A DNA stretch of 64,000 nucleotides from Acetobacteraceae bacterium. GTDB lineage: Bacteria > Pseudomonadota > Alphaproteobacteria > Acetobacterales > Acetobacteraceae. A program made the translations under genes and the position numbers. Shown piece after piece: positions 40,421-48,996 of the stretch (the first letter of the stretch is position 1; every line of letters starts with the position of its first letter). The stretch is taken from positions 1-64,000 of the forward strand of contig JAIXWG010000024.1 in NCBI GenBank assembly GCA_027482245.1. The letters run 5' to 3'. Below the pieces are notes generated by a model. It did not search any database and was not told the DNA's origin. It was given only the letters and a program-made list of their open reading frames with translations.

Positions 40421-40812
40421 GCGGCGACGCCCTCCGGCGCCGCGGGCAGTTGCCGGGTGAGGTCGGCAACGGCGCGCGCCGCATCCTGGACCACGCGGCC
40501 GCACAGGACGGGATCATCGACCGTGCGCCCGAGGATCATGCCATAGGCCGCCTGCTGGGCGCAGGGCGATCGGGCGGAGGGGATGAAGAAGTAGGCGTAG
40601 CCACCATCCTGCTCCAGCACGACCTGGATGAGGGATGGGTCGTCCACGTCGCCCGGCGCACCCTTGCTGCCGACGACCCGGACGGTCGCGTCGGCGGGCA
40701 GCGGGATGCCGATCTCCGCCAGGACAGGCGCGGGGTCCTCGACCAGCCGCTTGCGGAACGCCGCATCCGTCCAGACGCGGGCGATGCCCGCGGTGGTGTC
40801 GTCAGCAGCCAT
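40417..40812 (-). CDS. NHLP-type (nitrile-hydratase-leader-like) small protein
   Basis: A 131-residue protein from the ATG at 40812, with GGAGG eight bases before it. Residues 10-47 (I-A-R-V-W-T-D-A-A-F-R, then D-P-A-P-V-L-A-E-I-G-I, then L-P and V-R-V-V) closely match the pattern of nitrile hydratase alpha subunits and of the NHLP leader peptides of certain ribosomally made natural products. It lacks the C-x-L-C-S-C metal site, so it is not a nitrile hydratase. A Gly-Gly at 70-71 could be a leader cleavage point, leaving a 60-residue end with Cys84 and Cys104. It sits between paralogues C and B and overlaps B by four bases. No modifying enzyme of a known RiPP class is visible. Confidence 0.7.
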   Translation of the reverse strand: MAADDTTAGIARVWTDAAFRKRLVEDPAPVLAEIGIPLPADATVRVVGSKGAPGDVDDPSLIQVVLEQDGGYAYFFIPSARSPCAQQAAYGMILGRTVDDPVLCGRVVQDAARAVADLTRQLPAAPEGVAA

Positions 40813-40864
40813 GCAAGGGACCTCCGCCGCGATCGCAGATCGACATGCCAACCCCCCTCCCGCT

Positions 40865-41935
40865 TCAGGCGGCCTGGTGGAGCGCAAAATCCTGCCCGAT
40901 CCCGGGCCAGTCCGACGGCGTCGAGTGGCCAGGGCCGGTGAGCAACCCGTTGTAGCCGCCGACCACCGCGCGCTCATGCTCCGAGATCGGGAGGATGCCG
41001 TAGAGCGCGCGGAGTTCCTGCAGATCCATCCCTGCGACAGCCCACAGATCCCAGCCCTGGACCACATTCGCCGTCATCGCCGCACCGCGCGCCATGGCGG
41101 CAAAATAGCTGTCGGGATCGAGAAGACCTTCCGCGACCACGCCGCCGATCAAGGGGCTTCCCGTCTGGTAGGACAGGAGGCCGAACATGATCTGGTCCAT
41201 GCAGTTCTCGCCGAGCGACCCGCCCACGAAGGCGGTCAGCAGCATCTCCGCTTCCAGCTTCACGCCGTACTCGCTCAGCACGTGATACACCTCGTGCATC
41301 ACCCAGGGGACGCTCTTCGGCTGCCCGGGCAGGCTGATGTCGTTGTCGGCGTAGAAGGCATGGAGCGCCCGGCCGAAGGTCCCCTCCGGCAACGCGCCAA
41401 GCGCCGCATAGCGAGCAGCCAGCTCCGCATGCCGCCGCGCCGTCCCCGCGCCATGCAGTTGCGGCATCATCCACCAGAGGAAGCGTGCCCAGTCGCCGAG
41501 CCCCGCCTTGCCGGAGGGCGACCACCAATCGACGAAGCCCTTCATCAGCGTCATGGCGATGCGCTTGAACTGGCCCTGCGACGCCCGCTGCAGCAGCGTC
41601 ACGCCGCGTTCCTCGATACCGAGGCGCTTTGCGGCTTCCACCACCACCGCGGTCTTGTCCGCCCTGACTCGCCGTCCGACGACGGCCAGGATGACGAGCA
41701 GTTGGACCGTCAGCCGCCGATGCGCGGGATCCTGGATGACGGCGGCAAGATCCTGTGGCAGCGGTCCGCCAGAAGCCGGCATCGGCGTCGCCTGCGCCAG
41801 CAGATGCCGCTGGATCGCCTGGATGCTGGCAAGCTCGACAGGGATGGGCCGCACCTGCCCGCCCGCGGAGACGACGGCGCCCATGGCGTTGACCATGGCC
41901 GCAAGCTGCGCCTGTGTGGGCTGGAACAACCTCAT
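40865..41935 (-). CDS. COQ4-like putative metal-site protein, paralogue C
   Basis: A 356-residue protein, first of the three tandem paralogues, with a perfect AGGAGG six bases before the ATG at 41935. It has H214-E-V-Y-H218 and E230, again HExxH-x11-E. The N-terminal half (S-I-Q-A-I-Q-R-H-L-L-A-Q, then P-M-P) aligns with A and B without gaps, while the middle is more diverged (W-S-P-S-G-K-A-G). A 20-residue C-terminal extension ends in F-A-L-H-Q-A-A. It is 52 bases before the NHLP-like gene, so it probably leads this four-gene operon. Function unknown. Confidence 0.7.
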   Translation of the reverse strand: MRLFQPTQAQLAAMVNAMGAVVSAGGQVRPIPVELASIQAIQRHLLAQATPMPASGGPLPQDLAAVIQDPAHRRLTVQLLVILAVVGRRVRADKTAVVVEAAKRLGIEERGVTLLQRASQGQFKRIAMTLMKGFVDWWSPSGKAGLGDWARFLWWMMPQLHGAGTARRHAELAARYAALGALPEGTFGRALHAFYADNDISLPGQPKSVPWVMHEVYHVLSEYGVKLEAEMLLTAFVGGSLGENCMDQIMFGLLSYQTGSPLIGGVVAEGLLDPDSYFAAMARGAAMTANVVQGWDLWAVAGMDLQELRALYGILPISEHERAVVGGYNGLLTGPGHSTPSDWPGIGQDFALHQAA

Positions 41936-42037
41936 GCAGCACCTCCTGGCAGCGTCCCGGACCGTCGGCTTTGCAATCCTTGCGGGACAAAGCTTAGGCG
42001 AAGCCATGCGGGAAGTGGAAGAGGCTGGTGCTGCCGA

Positions 42038-45000
42038 TCAGTGCACCCGCTGTTCGGCGGCGCTGGGCGGCGGCGTGACCAGCGCCTTGCGCACCTTGCG
42101 GGAGAGGATGACGTAGCAGGCCGGGACGACGAACAGCGACACCACGGTACCCACGATCATGCCGCCCACGACGACCGCACCCAGATCCTCGCGCGAGCGC
42201 GCGCCCGGACCCACGGTCAACAGCAGCGGCACCGCGCCCAGGATCGTCGCCACCGTCGTCATCAAGATAGGCCGCAACCGCGTGGCCGCGGCTTCCACGA
42301 TGGCTTCCCGCAGTTCACGGCCTTCGTCACGCAGCTGGTTGGCGAATTCCGTGATCAGGATGCCGCTTTTCGCCACTAGGCCGATCAGCGTGACAAGTCC
42401 GATGAAGCTGTAGGCGTTGAGCGACCCGCCCACGACCATCAGGCCGAGCCCCGCGCCGACCATCGCCAGCGGCACCACCGACAGCACGATGAAGGGGTCG
42501 CGGAAGCTCTCGAACTGCGCGGCCAGGGTCAGGAAGATGAAGGCCAGGGCGAGCAGGAAGACGATGCCGACGCTGGCATCCGCCTGCTTCAGCGCGCGGG
42601 AGGGTCCATCGAAATCCACCTGGTAGCCCGGCGGCAGCACGCGCGCGGCCTCCGCCTCCAGCGCGGCCAGCGCCTCGGACAACGACCAGCCCGGTGCGAC
42701 GGTGGAGGTGATGCGCGCGGCGCGCAGCTGCTGGAAGCGCGGCAGGCTGGAAGCGCCGACCGTCTCCCGCTGCGACACCACATAGGACAGCGGCACCACA
42801 TCGCCCGCCGCACTGCGCAGATAGATGTTGTTCACGATGTCCGAATCGCGCCGGTCGCGTTCCTCGATCTGGAGCAGCACCTTGTACTGCTGCCCCTCCC
42901 AGCCGAAATTTCCGGATTGCTGCCCACCGAGGAAGGTGTTGATCGTCTGGCCGATGCGCATGATGTCGATGCCGAGCACGGCGGCCAGGGGGCGGTCGAT
43001 CACCACGTCGATGCGCCGCGTGTTGAGGTCGAGGTCGAGCGCGGGCGAGGTGAAGGCGGGATGCCGCCGCGCGAAATCCCGCAGCCCCGTCATCACCAGG
43101 GACAGGTCCTCATAACTGCCCGTGGTGCGCACCACGAACTGCACGGGCGCGACATTGCCGCCCGCCAGCGGGTTGGGGTCCAGCAGCGTGAAGCGCGCCC
43201 CCGCGATGCGGTTCAGCACCGGCATCAGCCGCGCACTGATCTCGAGTGCTGTCGATCCCCGCTCCGCCCAGGGCTTCAGCAGCAGCAGGCCGATGCCTGA
43301 CGTCGGCGACGACATGCCGTTCATGATCATCGTGCCGCGCCGTTCCGGCACGGTCGCGAAGGCCGAATCGACGCGGGCGGCCAGTTCATCCATGTAGTAG
43401 GTCGTGGCGTCGGAGGGCGCGGTGAACTCGACGATGACGTAGCCCGGGTCATCCGCCGGCGCGAACTCGCCGGGCAGCCGCATCATCAGCATGATGCCAC
43501 CCACGAAGGCCGCGACACCGCCCAGCATCACCAGCCAGCGGAAGCGCAGCGTGCCGCGCAGCAGCCGCGCATAGCCCCGCGCCAGGGCGGCGAAGGCATG
43601 GTCGATGCGGATCGCGATGCCCCCCGGCTTCTTCGCCCTCAGCATGCGGGAGCACATGGCAGGGGACAGGGTGCGGGAGACGAAGCCGGAAATGACCACG
43701 CCGGCCGCGAGCGTGAAGGCAAACTCCGAGAAAAGGCTGCCCAGCAGCCCCGGCATCAGCCCGATCGGCAGGTAGACGGCAGCCAGCGTCAGGGTCGTGG
43801 CGACGATCGCGAAGCCGATCTCCCGGCTGCCGATGAAGGCCGCCGCCACGGGATCGCTGCCCATGTCGATATGGCGCTGGACGTTCTCCACATCGACGAT
43901 GGCATCGTCCACCACCAGCCCGATGGCCAGCACCATCGCCAGCAGTGTGAAGGTGTTGATGCTGTAGCCCATGGCATACATGAAGCCGAGCATGCCGAGC
44001 AGCGACAGCGGGATGGTCACCAGCGTGATGATCGAGGACCGGAAGGAGCCGAGGAAGAGCAGGATCACGACGGTCACCAGCGCGACCGCAACGACGATCG
44101 TCTCCGCCACTTCCTTCACCGCGATCTCGATCGCTTCCGACCGGTCGAACACCACGTCGAGCGTCATGCCCGCCGGCAGCAGGCCCCGCAGCCCCGGCAC
44201 CAGGGCCCGGACCGCGCGGGCGACTTCCAGCGGATTGGCCGATGACTGGGCGAGCACGCCAACCGCGACGCCGCTGCGGCCATCGATGCGGATGGCGTTG
44301 GTGATGCTCTCCGGCCCCACCTCCACCCGCGCCACGTCGCCGAGCTTGACCAGCCCGTCATCGCCGAGCCCGCGCCGCACCACCACTTCCCGGAACTGGT
44401 CGGGGCGCAGCAGGGCGGTGTCGGTATAGACCAGCGCCTTGCGGCCATCCCGTTCCAGCGTGCCCGATGGCACGGACAGGTTCTGGGACACGATGGCGTC
44501 GTGCACCTCCGCCGCCGTCACGTTGTGCGCAGCGAGCGCCCACGGGTCGAGCCAGACACGGATGGCGTAGCGCCGTTCGCCCAGCGTCTGCGACGCCGCG
44601 ACACCATCGACGGAGGCCAGCGCCGGCCGGACAACGCGGTTCACCAGTTCCGTCACCTCCATGGCGCTGCGCGACGGATCGGTCAGGGACAGGTAGATGA
44701 CCGGCACGGCGTCAAGGCTCAGCTGCGCCACCGTCGGTGCCAGCGCATCGGTCGGCAGGACGTTGGCCAGCTGCCCGACCTTGTCGCGCACCTGCGTCAC
44801 CGCATTCAGCGGGTTGGTGCCGGCCTTGAAGGCGATCTGGATCTGGCTGCTGCCCTCGCTGCTGGTGGAGACGATGGTGTCGATGCCGCCGACGGCGGAG
44901 ACCGCCTGCTCGATCGGCGCGGTCACCGTGCGCTCCACCAGGTCGGGCGTCGCACCGCTGTAGATCGTCGTGATGGAGACGAAGGGCAGGTCGAATTGTG

Positions 45001-45112
45001 GCAATTCGCGGATCGCCAGCCGCGACAGGCCCAGCAGCCCGACCAGCGCCACGATCAGGTTGATGACAATCGCGAAGACCGGCCGCCGGATGAAAAGATC
45101 AGAGACGGACAT
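42038..45112 (-). CDS. RND efflux transporter, HAE1-type inner-membrane pump
   Basis: A 1024-residue resistance-nodulation-division transporter. It has the usual start (M-S-V-S-D-L-F-I-R-R-P-V-F-A), twelve hydrophobic segments in two halves, and two large periplasmic loops. The proton-relay aspartates are seen in membrane helix 4 as G-L-V-V-D-D-A-I-V-D-V-E-N, near residue 405. Length is normal. It likely exports drugs or other hydrophobic compounds using the proton gradient. Its ATG overlaps the adaptor stop by one base (TGATG). No outer-membrane channel gene is next to it. Its 3' end is 102 bases before the COQ4-like operon. Confidence 0.93.
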   Translation of the reverse strand: MSVSDLFIRRPVFAIVINLIVALVGLLGLSRLAIRELPQFDLPFVSITTIYSGATPDLVERTVTAPIEQAVSAVGGIDTIVSTSSEGSSQIQIAFKAGTNPLNAVTQVRDKVGQLANVLPTDALAPTVAQLSLDAVPVIYLSLTDPSRSAMEVTELVNRVVRPALASVDGVAASQTLGERRYAIRVWLDPWALAAHNVTAAEVHDAIVSQNLSVPSGTLERDGRKALVYTDTALLRPDQFREVVVRRGLGDDGLVKLGDVARVEVGPESITNAIRIDGRSGVAVGVLAQSSANPLEVARAVRALVPGLRGLLPAGMTLDVVFDRSEAIEIAVKEVAETIVVAVALVTVVILLFLGSFRSSIITLVTIPLSLLGMLGFMYAMGYSINTFTLLAMVLAIGLVVDDAIVDVENVQRHIDMGSDPVAAAFIGSREIGFAIVATTLTLAAVYLPIGLMPGLLGSLFSEFAFTLAAGVVISGFVSRTLSPAMCSRMLRAKKPGGIAIRIDHAFAALARGYARLLRGTLRFRWLVMLGGVAAFVGGIMLMMRLPGEFAPADDPGYVIVEFTAPSDATTYYMDELAARVDSAFATVPERRGTMIMNGMSSPTSGIGLLLLKPWAERGSTALEISARLMPVLNRIAGARFTLLDPNPLAGGNVAPVQFVVRTTGSYEDLSLVMTGLRDFARRHPAFTSPALDLDLNTRRIDVVIDRPLAAVLGIDIMRIGQTINTFLGGQQSGNFGWEGQQYKVLLQIEERDRRDSDIVNNIYLRSAAGDVVPLSYVVSQRETVGASSLPRFQQLRAARITSTVAPGWSLSEALAALEAEAARVLPPGYQVDFDGPSRALKQADASVGIVFLLALAFIFLTLAAQFESFRDPFIVLSVVPLAMVGAGLGLMVVGGSLNAYSFIGLVTLIGLVAKSGILITEFANQLRDEGRELREAIVEAAATRLRPILMTTVATILGAVPLLLTVGPGARSREDLGAVVVGGMIVGTVVSLFVVPACYVILSRKVRKALVTPPPSAAEQRVH

Positions 45113-46203
45113 CAGCGCTGCCCCGGCGTCCGCGCCTGGGTGGTCACCCTTCTGCCGTCATCGAGGTTGAACTGCCCCGCCGTCACCACCGTGTCGCCGG
45201 CCTGGAGCCCATCCAGGATCTCGACCCGGTCGGCGAGCTGCAGGCCGACGCGCACCACGGTGCGCCGCGCCCGGCCATCGACAACCTTGTACACATAGGC
45301 GCCGGTGAGGGTGTAGAGCACCGAGGCAGGCGGGACGATGATCGCCTCCGGCCGGCTTTCGATCACCAGGCGCACGCGGGCGAAGAGGCCCGAGGGCAGC
45401 ACGGGCGGATCGTTCGGGATCTCCGCCCGCACCTGGATGTCGCGGTCATTGCTGTCCGCCCGCGCATCAAGCAGCGTGACGCGGCCGCTGAAGCTGCGGC
45501 CCGGGACGGCGTCCAGCGACAGCTCGACCTGCTGGCCGATGGCGAGTTGCGGCAGGAAGCGTTCCGGGACGCGGAAGTTCACACGGAGGACGGAGCGGTC
45601 CTCCAGCATCACCAGCCGCTTGCCGGCCTCGATGTATTCGCCGAGCCCGAATTCCCGCTGCCCGAGGATTCCCCCGAAGGGCGCACGGACGCTGAGCTGC
45701 GCCAACTGCGTCTGGCGGATCGCGACTTCCGCGGCGGCACGGTCGATCGCGGCGCGGTCGTCGTCCAGCTGCTGGCGCGACCGGAAGCCGGAGCCGGAAA
45801 GCTGCTGGCTGCGCTCGAACCGGATCTGGGCGGCGCGCAGCTCGGTTTCGGCGGAAGCCAGGTTCGCGCGGGCAATCCGCTGATCGAGTTCGACCAGCAG
45901 GGCATTGGCCTCCACGCGGCTGCCTTCCCGGAAGTGGATGGCCGTCACCATGCCGGGGTTGAGGGATGCGACCGGCACCCTCTCCCGCGCCTGCAGCGTG
46001 CCGAGGGAGTTGAGCGCCTGCTCAACCCGCCCGGACGTCACGCGCGCCACCTCGACCGATGCGGGTGCCGGTTCGGCGGCGGCGACCGGCGCTGGGGTCG
46101 CGGCGGGGCCGCCCATGGCCGGCACGCCGAAGCGCATGACCGCCGCGCCTGCAAGCAGACCTACAACACCGGAAACGGCCGCGATCACGACGCGTGACGC
46201 CAT
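45112..46203 (-). CDS. RND efflux membrane fusion (adaptor) protein
   Basis: A 363-residue HlyD/AcrA-type adaptor that links the pump to an outer-membrane channel. The N-terminal hydrophobic segment (about 7-25) is an anchor or uncleaved signal; no lipobox. Then come the biotinyl-lipoyl half (V-A-S-L-N-P-G-M-V near 80), a coiled-coil hairpin (about 107-165), the second lipoyl half with V-R-A-P-F-G-G, and a beta-barrel domain, ending with A-G-D-T-V-V-T. It is upstream of and overlapping the pump, so the two form an operon. Confidence 0.9.
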   Translation of the reverse strand: MASRVVIAAVSGVVGLLAGAAVMRFGVPAMGGPAATPAPVAAAEPAPASVEVARVTSGRVEQALNSLGTLQARERVPVASLNPGMVTAIHFREGSRVEANALLVELDQRIARANLASAETELRAAQIRFERSQQLSGSGFRSRQQLDDDRAAIDRAAAEVAIRQTQLAQLSVRAPFGGILGQREFGLGEYIEAGKRLVMLEDRSVLRVNFRVPERFLPQLAIGQQVELSLDAVPGRSFSGRVTLLDARADSNDRDIQVRAEIPNDPPVLPSGLFARVRLVIESRPEAIIVPPASVLYTLTGAYVYKVVDGRARRTVVRVGLQLADRVEILDGLQAGDTVVTAGQFNLDDGRRVTTQARTPGQR

Positions 46204-46304
46204 TGTCGAAACCCTTTGCGCAGCCGCCCCGGCCGCATTCCGGTTTCACAGATAACAGAGGATTGAGCCGAGTTGCAGCCCCAACGAGCCCGGAGCGACG
46301 ACGG

Positions 46305-48188
46305 CTATTGCGTGGCGGACAGGGATTTCCGGGCGGTTCGCAACACGTTGGAAATGAACAGTGCCACGGCCAGGAACAGCAGCCAGTAGATGCCGTCGAG
46401 GTCCGGGAGCGGTTCCAGCACGAAGCGCAGCAGCCGTTCGGCCGGGGGCTGCCACGACTGCGGCAATTCATCCACGAACCGGTTGAGCAGCATCATGCCG
46501 AGGGTGAAGAAGATCAGCGACCAGATCCCGCGATTGAAGACCTTCAGCACCGCCAGGCGGAACTGCTGCACGCGGTCCGCCATGCCCTGCAGCCGCAGCC
46601 CCTGGAACCGCACCGCGGAGCCCAGCACGACATTCGCATCGGAAGCGAGGCCGACCACATCCTGCATCACGGACCTGATCGGCGCCATGGCCCCCTTCAG
46701 CGTCATCTGCCGGCGGCGGCGATCCTTGTAGTAGGCGCGCGCAAAGGACATGAAGTTGCCGTCCGGCACCAGCGTCTGCAGCGAGGCATCGAGCGTGGAC
46801 AGCGCCCGCCCCACGCGCATCAGCCCCCAGCCGACCGGGACCTTGTGCCGCGCCATGACGCGCGTGATCTCATCCCCCATCGAGGCAACAGAACGTTCGG
46901 CGTAGGACGTGTTGGGGAACTCCGTCCGCAATTCCCATTTGCGCAGCGCCTCCGCCAGGTCGCTGCGCAGCCGCGCATGATCCACGACGCCAAGACCAGG
47001 CTGCTGCAGCAGCGTATAGTCGGCGGCACGCTCGAAATCCCGCGCGGCGAGCGCCGCCATGGTGTAGCGGTACAGTTGCCAGGTGCGACGATCCAGGCGC
47101 CCGACGCTGCCGAGGTCCAGCAGAGCGATGCGGTTATCCGCCAGGATCATGATGTTCCCGGGATGCATGTCCGCGTGGAACTCGTTGTCCTCCAGGATCT
47201 GGCGCAGCACCGTGATGATCAGCCCCTTGCCGAGCTTCACGGGATCGACGTTGTTCTCCTGCTCCCACCGCCGGACGATGGCTGGATTCTCGCCGCGCAT
47301 CTGCAGGTAGTGCGACATCAGCACGCCCGGGATCTCGTCCATCACCAGGATCCGCGGGCCGCAGTAGCGGGAGATCACGCGGGGGACGGAGACCTTGTGG
47401 CGACGCAGGTTGCGGCGCATGCGCTTGAGGTTGACGGCTTCGAATCGGTAGTCCGTCTCCTCCGTCAGCACGGCCCGCAATTCCCGCAGCCCCTCCACCA
47501 GGTGAAGGCGGCTGCCGATGCCGAGCACGCTGAACACCGCGACGATGCCGCGCAGCAGGCCGAGGTCGCGGGCGAAGCTGCGCGACACGTCCGGCCGCAT
47601 GACCTTCACGACGACGGCGCGGTTGTCCTTCAACAGCGTGGCGCGATGCGCCTGGCAGATCGACGCCGCGGCGAAGGGCATCGGATCGAACCAGGAGAAG
47701 ACGCGCGCGATGGGGACGCCGAGGTCCTCCTCCACCACCTTCAGCGCCACCTCCGGCGGGAAGCCCGCCACCTGGTGCTGCAGCCCCGCCAGGGCTTCGC
47801 ACATCTCGTCGCTGAGCAGGTCGGTGCGGAGCGACAGCAACTGCCCCGCCTTGATCCACATGCCGCTCAGCCCCTCGAACAGGTCGCGGGCCAGGCGCGC
47901 ATCCTGGGCGGGCGTCATGCGCCCGGTCGCGCGCAGCCAGAAGCGCATCCAGACGAAGTGGAACAGGGCGGCGAAGACGGCGAAGCCCCGGAACCGCGAA
48001 TGCGGCGGCAGGGGCTCGATCCGGATGGGCTTCGAAGGCCGGCCCGATTCCAGCGGCGTCGGGACGATCGCGTCCAGGTCGGGCGGAAACTCACGCTCCG
48101 GCTGCCGGAGTTCAAGCGGCACGAGGGTGCGGGCGGCGCCGCGGGCGCGCCGGACAACATCCAGGCGGAGCCCGGCGATGCGCTTCAC
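46305..48188 (-). CDS. UbiB/ABC1/AarF-family kinase-like protein
   Basis: A 627-residue member of the UbiB/ABC1 atypical kinase family from the GTG at 48188. The family-specific K-A-G-Q motif is at 113-116, the A-rich loop A-A-A-S-I-C-Q-A-H at 173-181, and the ATP lysine K195 in V-V-V-K-V. The catalytic loop H-A-D-M-H-P-G-N is at 338-345, and D-L-G at 358-360 stands in for D-F-G. Two hydrophobic segments close the C-terminus. UbiB supports ubiquinone synthesis, but the family has many members of unknown role, and this one has an unusual N-terminal extension. Its 3' end is 101 bases before the adaptor gene. Confidence 0.88.
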   Translation of the reverse strand: MKRIAGLRLDVVRRARGAARTLVPLELRQPEREFPPDLDAIVPTPLESGRPSKPIRIEPLPPHSRFRGFAVFAALFHFVWMRFWLRATGRMTPAQDARLARDLFEGLSGMWIKAGQLLSLRTDLLSDEMCEALAGLQHQVAGFPPEVALKVVEEDLGVPIARVFSWFDPMPFAAASICQAHRATLLKDNRAVVVKVMRPDVSRSFARDLGLLRGIVAVFSVLGIGSRLHLVEGLRELRAVLTEETDYRFEAVNLKRMRRNLRRHKVSVPRVISRYCGPRILVMDEIPGVLMSHYLQMRGENPAIVRRWEQENNVDPVKLGKGLIITVLRQILEDNEFHADMHPGNIMILADNRIALLDLGSVGRLDRRTWQLYRYTMAALAARDFERAADYTLLQQPGLGVVDHARLRSDLAEALRKWELRTEFPNTSYAERSVASMGDEITRVMARHKVPVGWGLMRVGRALSTLDASLQTLVPDGNFMSFARAYYKDRRRRQMTLKGAMAPIRSVMQDVVGLASDANVVLGSAVRFQGLRLQGMADRVQQFRLAVLKVFNRGIWSLIFFTLGMMLLNRFVDELPQSWQPPAERLLRFVLEPLPDLDGIYWLLFLAVALFISNVLRTARKSLSATQ

Positions 48189-48304
48189 CAGAATAGGGCT
48201 AGTCCCCCGGGGCGAGGCCTGCCGCGCGTGCAGGTAGCGGCAGCCTGGTCGTACCGGCCCGGGATGAGCGGGCCGGCGTGGCGATCAGCGAGACGATGTC
48301 CCGA

Positions 48305-48562
48305 TCAATCGTCGTCGTCGTCGTCATCGTCGCGGAACATGTCGCCCAGGCTCTGCTCCTGGCGGACGACGACGACGACGGTCTGCGCGGCGCCGGACAG
48401 CACGCCTTCCTCATGCAGCGCGGCGATCGCGTCCTCCACCTTGTCCATCAGCTTGCCTTCCCCGCGGCGCAGCTTGCGGACGCGCTTGCGGGAATGCTCC
48501 CCGAGATCAAGGACGCAAACAACGCCCTTGGCGTCCTTCACGTCGGCACTGGCCTCACTCAT
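48305..48562 (-). CDS. Small charged protein with poly-aspartate tail
   Basis: An 85-residue protein from the ATG at 48562. It starts M-S-E-A-S-A-D-V, has V-V-C-V-L-D-L-G then a basic run (S-R-K-R-V-R-K-L-R-R) and a helical acidic segment, then a run of five valines at about 62-66. It ends with eight aspartates in a row. The V-D-L-G plus K-L-R-R-G-x-G-K-L-M layout resembles a small uncharacterised family seen beside UbiB/ABC1-like genes in some proteobacteria; a family name is not certain. Downstream, 116 bases on, is the kinase-like gene. Confidence 0.6.
   Translation of the reverse strand: MSEASADVKDAKGVVCVLDLGEHSRKRVRKLRRGEGKLMDKVEDAIAALHEEGVLSGAAQTVVVVVRQEQSLGDMFRDDDDDDDD
48311..48379. 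repeat. Complementary trinucleotide tracts in one small gene
   Basis: On the plus strand there are five GTC units at 48311-48325 and five GAC units at 48365-48379, separated by 39 bases. They are exact inverted copies of each other, 15 bases long. In the minus-strand gene they encode the poly-Asp tail and the poly-Val run. They could fold as a hairpin in the mRNA and could vary in length by slippage. Confidence 0.6.
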
Positions 48563-48633
48563 GCTGCTTCCTCGTGCTTGGCGGGTGGGATGCGGAAGCC
48601 GGGTCGCGTCGTCGCGATCCGGGGCAGGCGGGA

Positions 48634-48996
48634 TCAGCCGCGGCGGATGACGCGCACCAGGTTGCGCCCGACATCCTTGGCCCAGCCATTGCGGCGCTTG
48701 CGATTCGACTGCTCGTGAAGGGCCAGGTAGTGCCCCAGCGCCTTCTGCTCGCGACGGGCCAGCTTGCGGATCTTCTTCTCGATCACCTTGAGCACGCCGG
48801 TCTGCTTCTTGCGTTCGCCGAGGTCGAGGTGGATGTCGTCCCGCGAGACGCGGTCGCCCGCCACGGTCCACACCTTCAGCCGTTCGGCACTGCCCGTTTC
48901 ATCCGCCACGTCCGGCTTCATCCGGCGGCTCATCGCCACCTGGCCCGGCTGCAAGACCGTGATACGCTTCACGCCAGAGATCATCCGAACGCGCAT
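48634..48996 (-). CDS. Small basic hypothetical protein
   Basis: A 120-residue protein from the ATG at 48996, with GGGAG about ten bases before it. An ATG 30 codons upstream is also in frame. It begins M-R-V-R-M-I-S-G-V-K-R-I-T-V-L-Q. The second half is very basic and probably helical (K-K-I-R-K-L-A-R-R-E-Q-K-A-L then N-R-K-R-R-N-G-W), ending in V-R-V-I-R-R-G. It could bind nucleic acid, but no known motif is seen. The next gene on the strand, the poly-Asp-tailed protein, is 71 bases downstream. Confidence 0.55.
   Translation of the reverse strand: MRVRMISGVKRITVLQPGQVAMSRRMKPDVADETGSAERLKVWTVAGDRVSRDDIHLDLGERKKQTGVLKVIEKKIRKLARREQKALGHYLALHEQSNRKRRNGWAKDVGRNLVRVIRRG

Noticed and set aside
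40417..40812. Nitrile hydratase alpha subunit
   Set aside because: Only the leader-like start matches. The cysteine-rich metal-binding motif is missing, the protein is too short, and no beta subunit is nearby.
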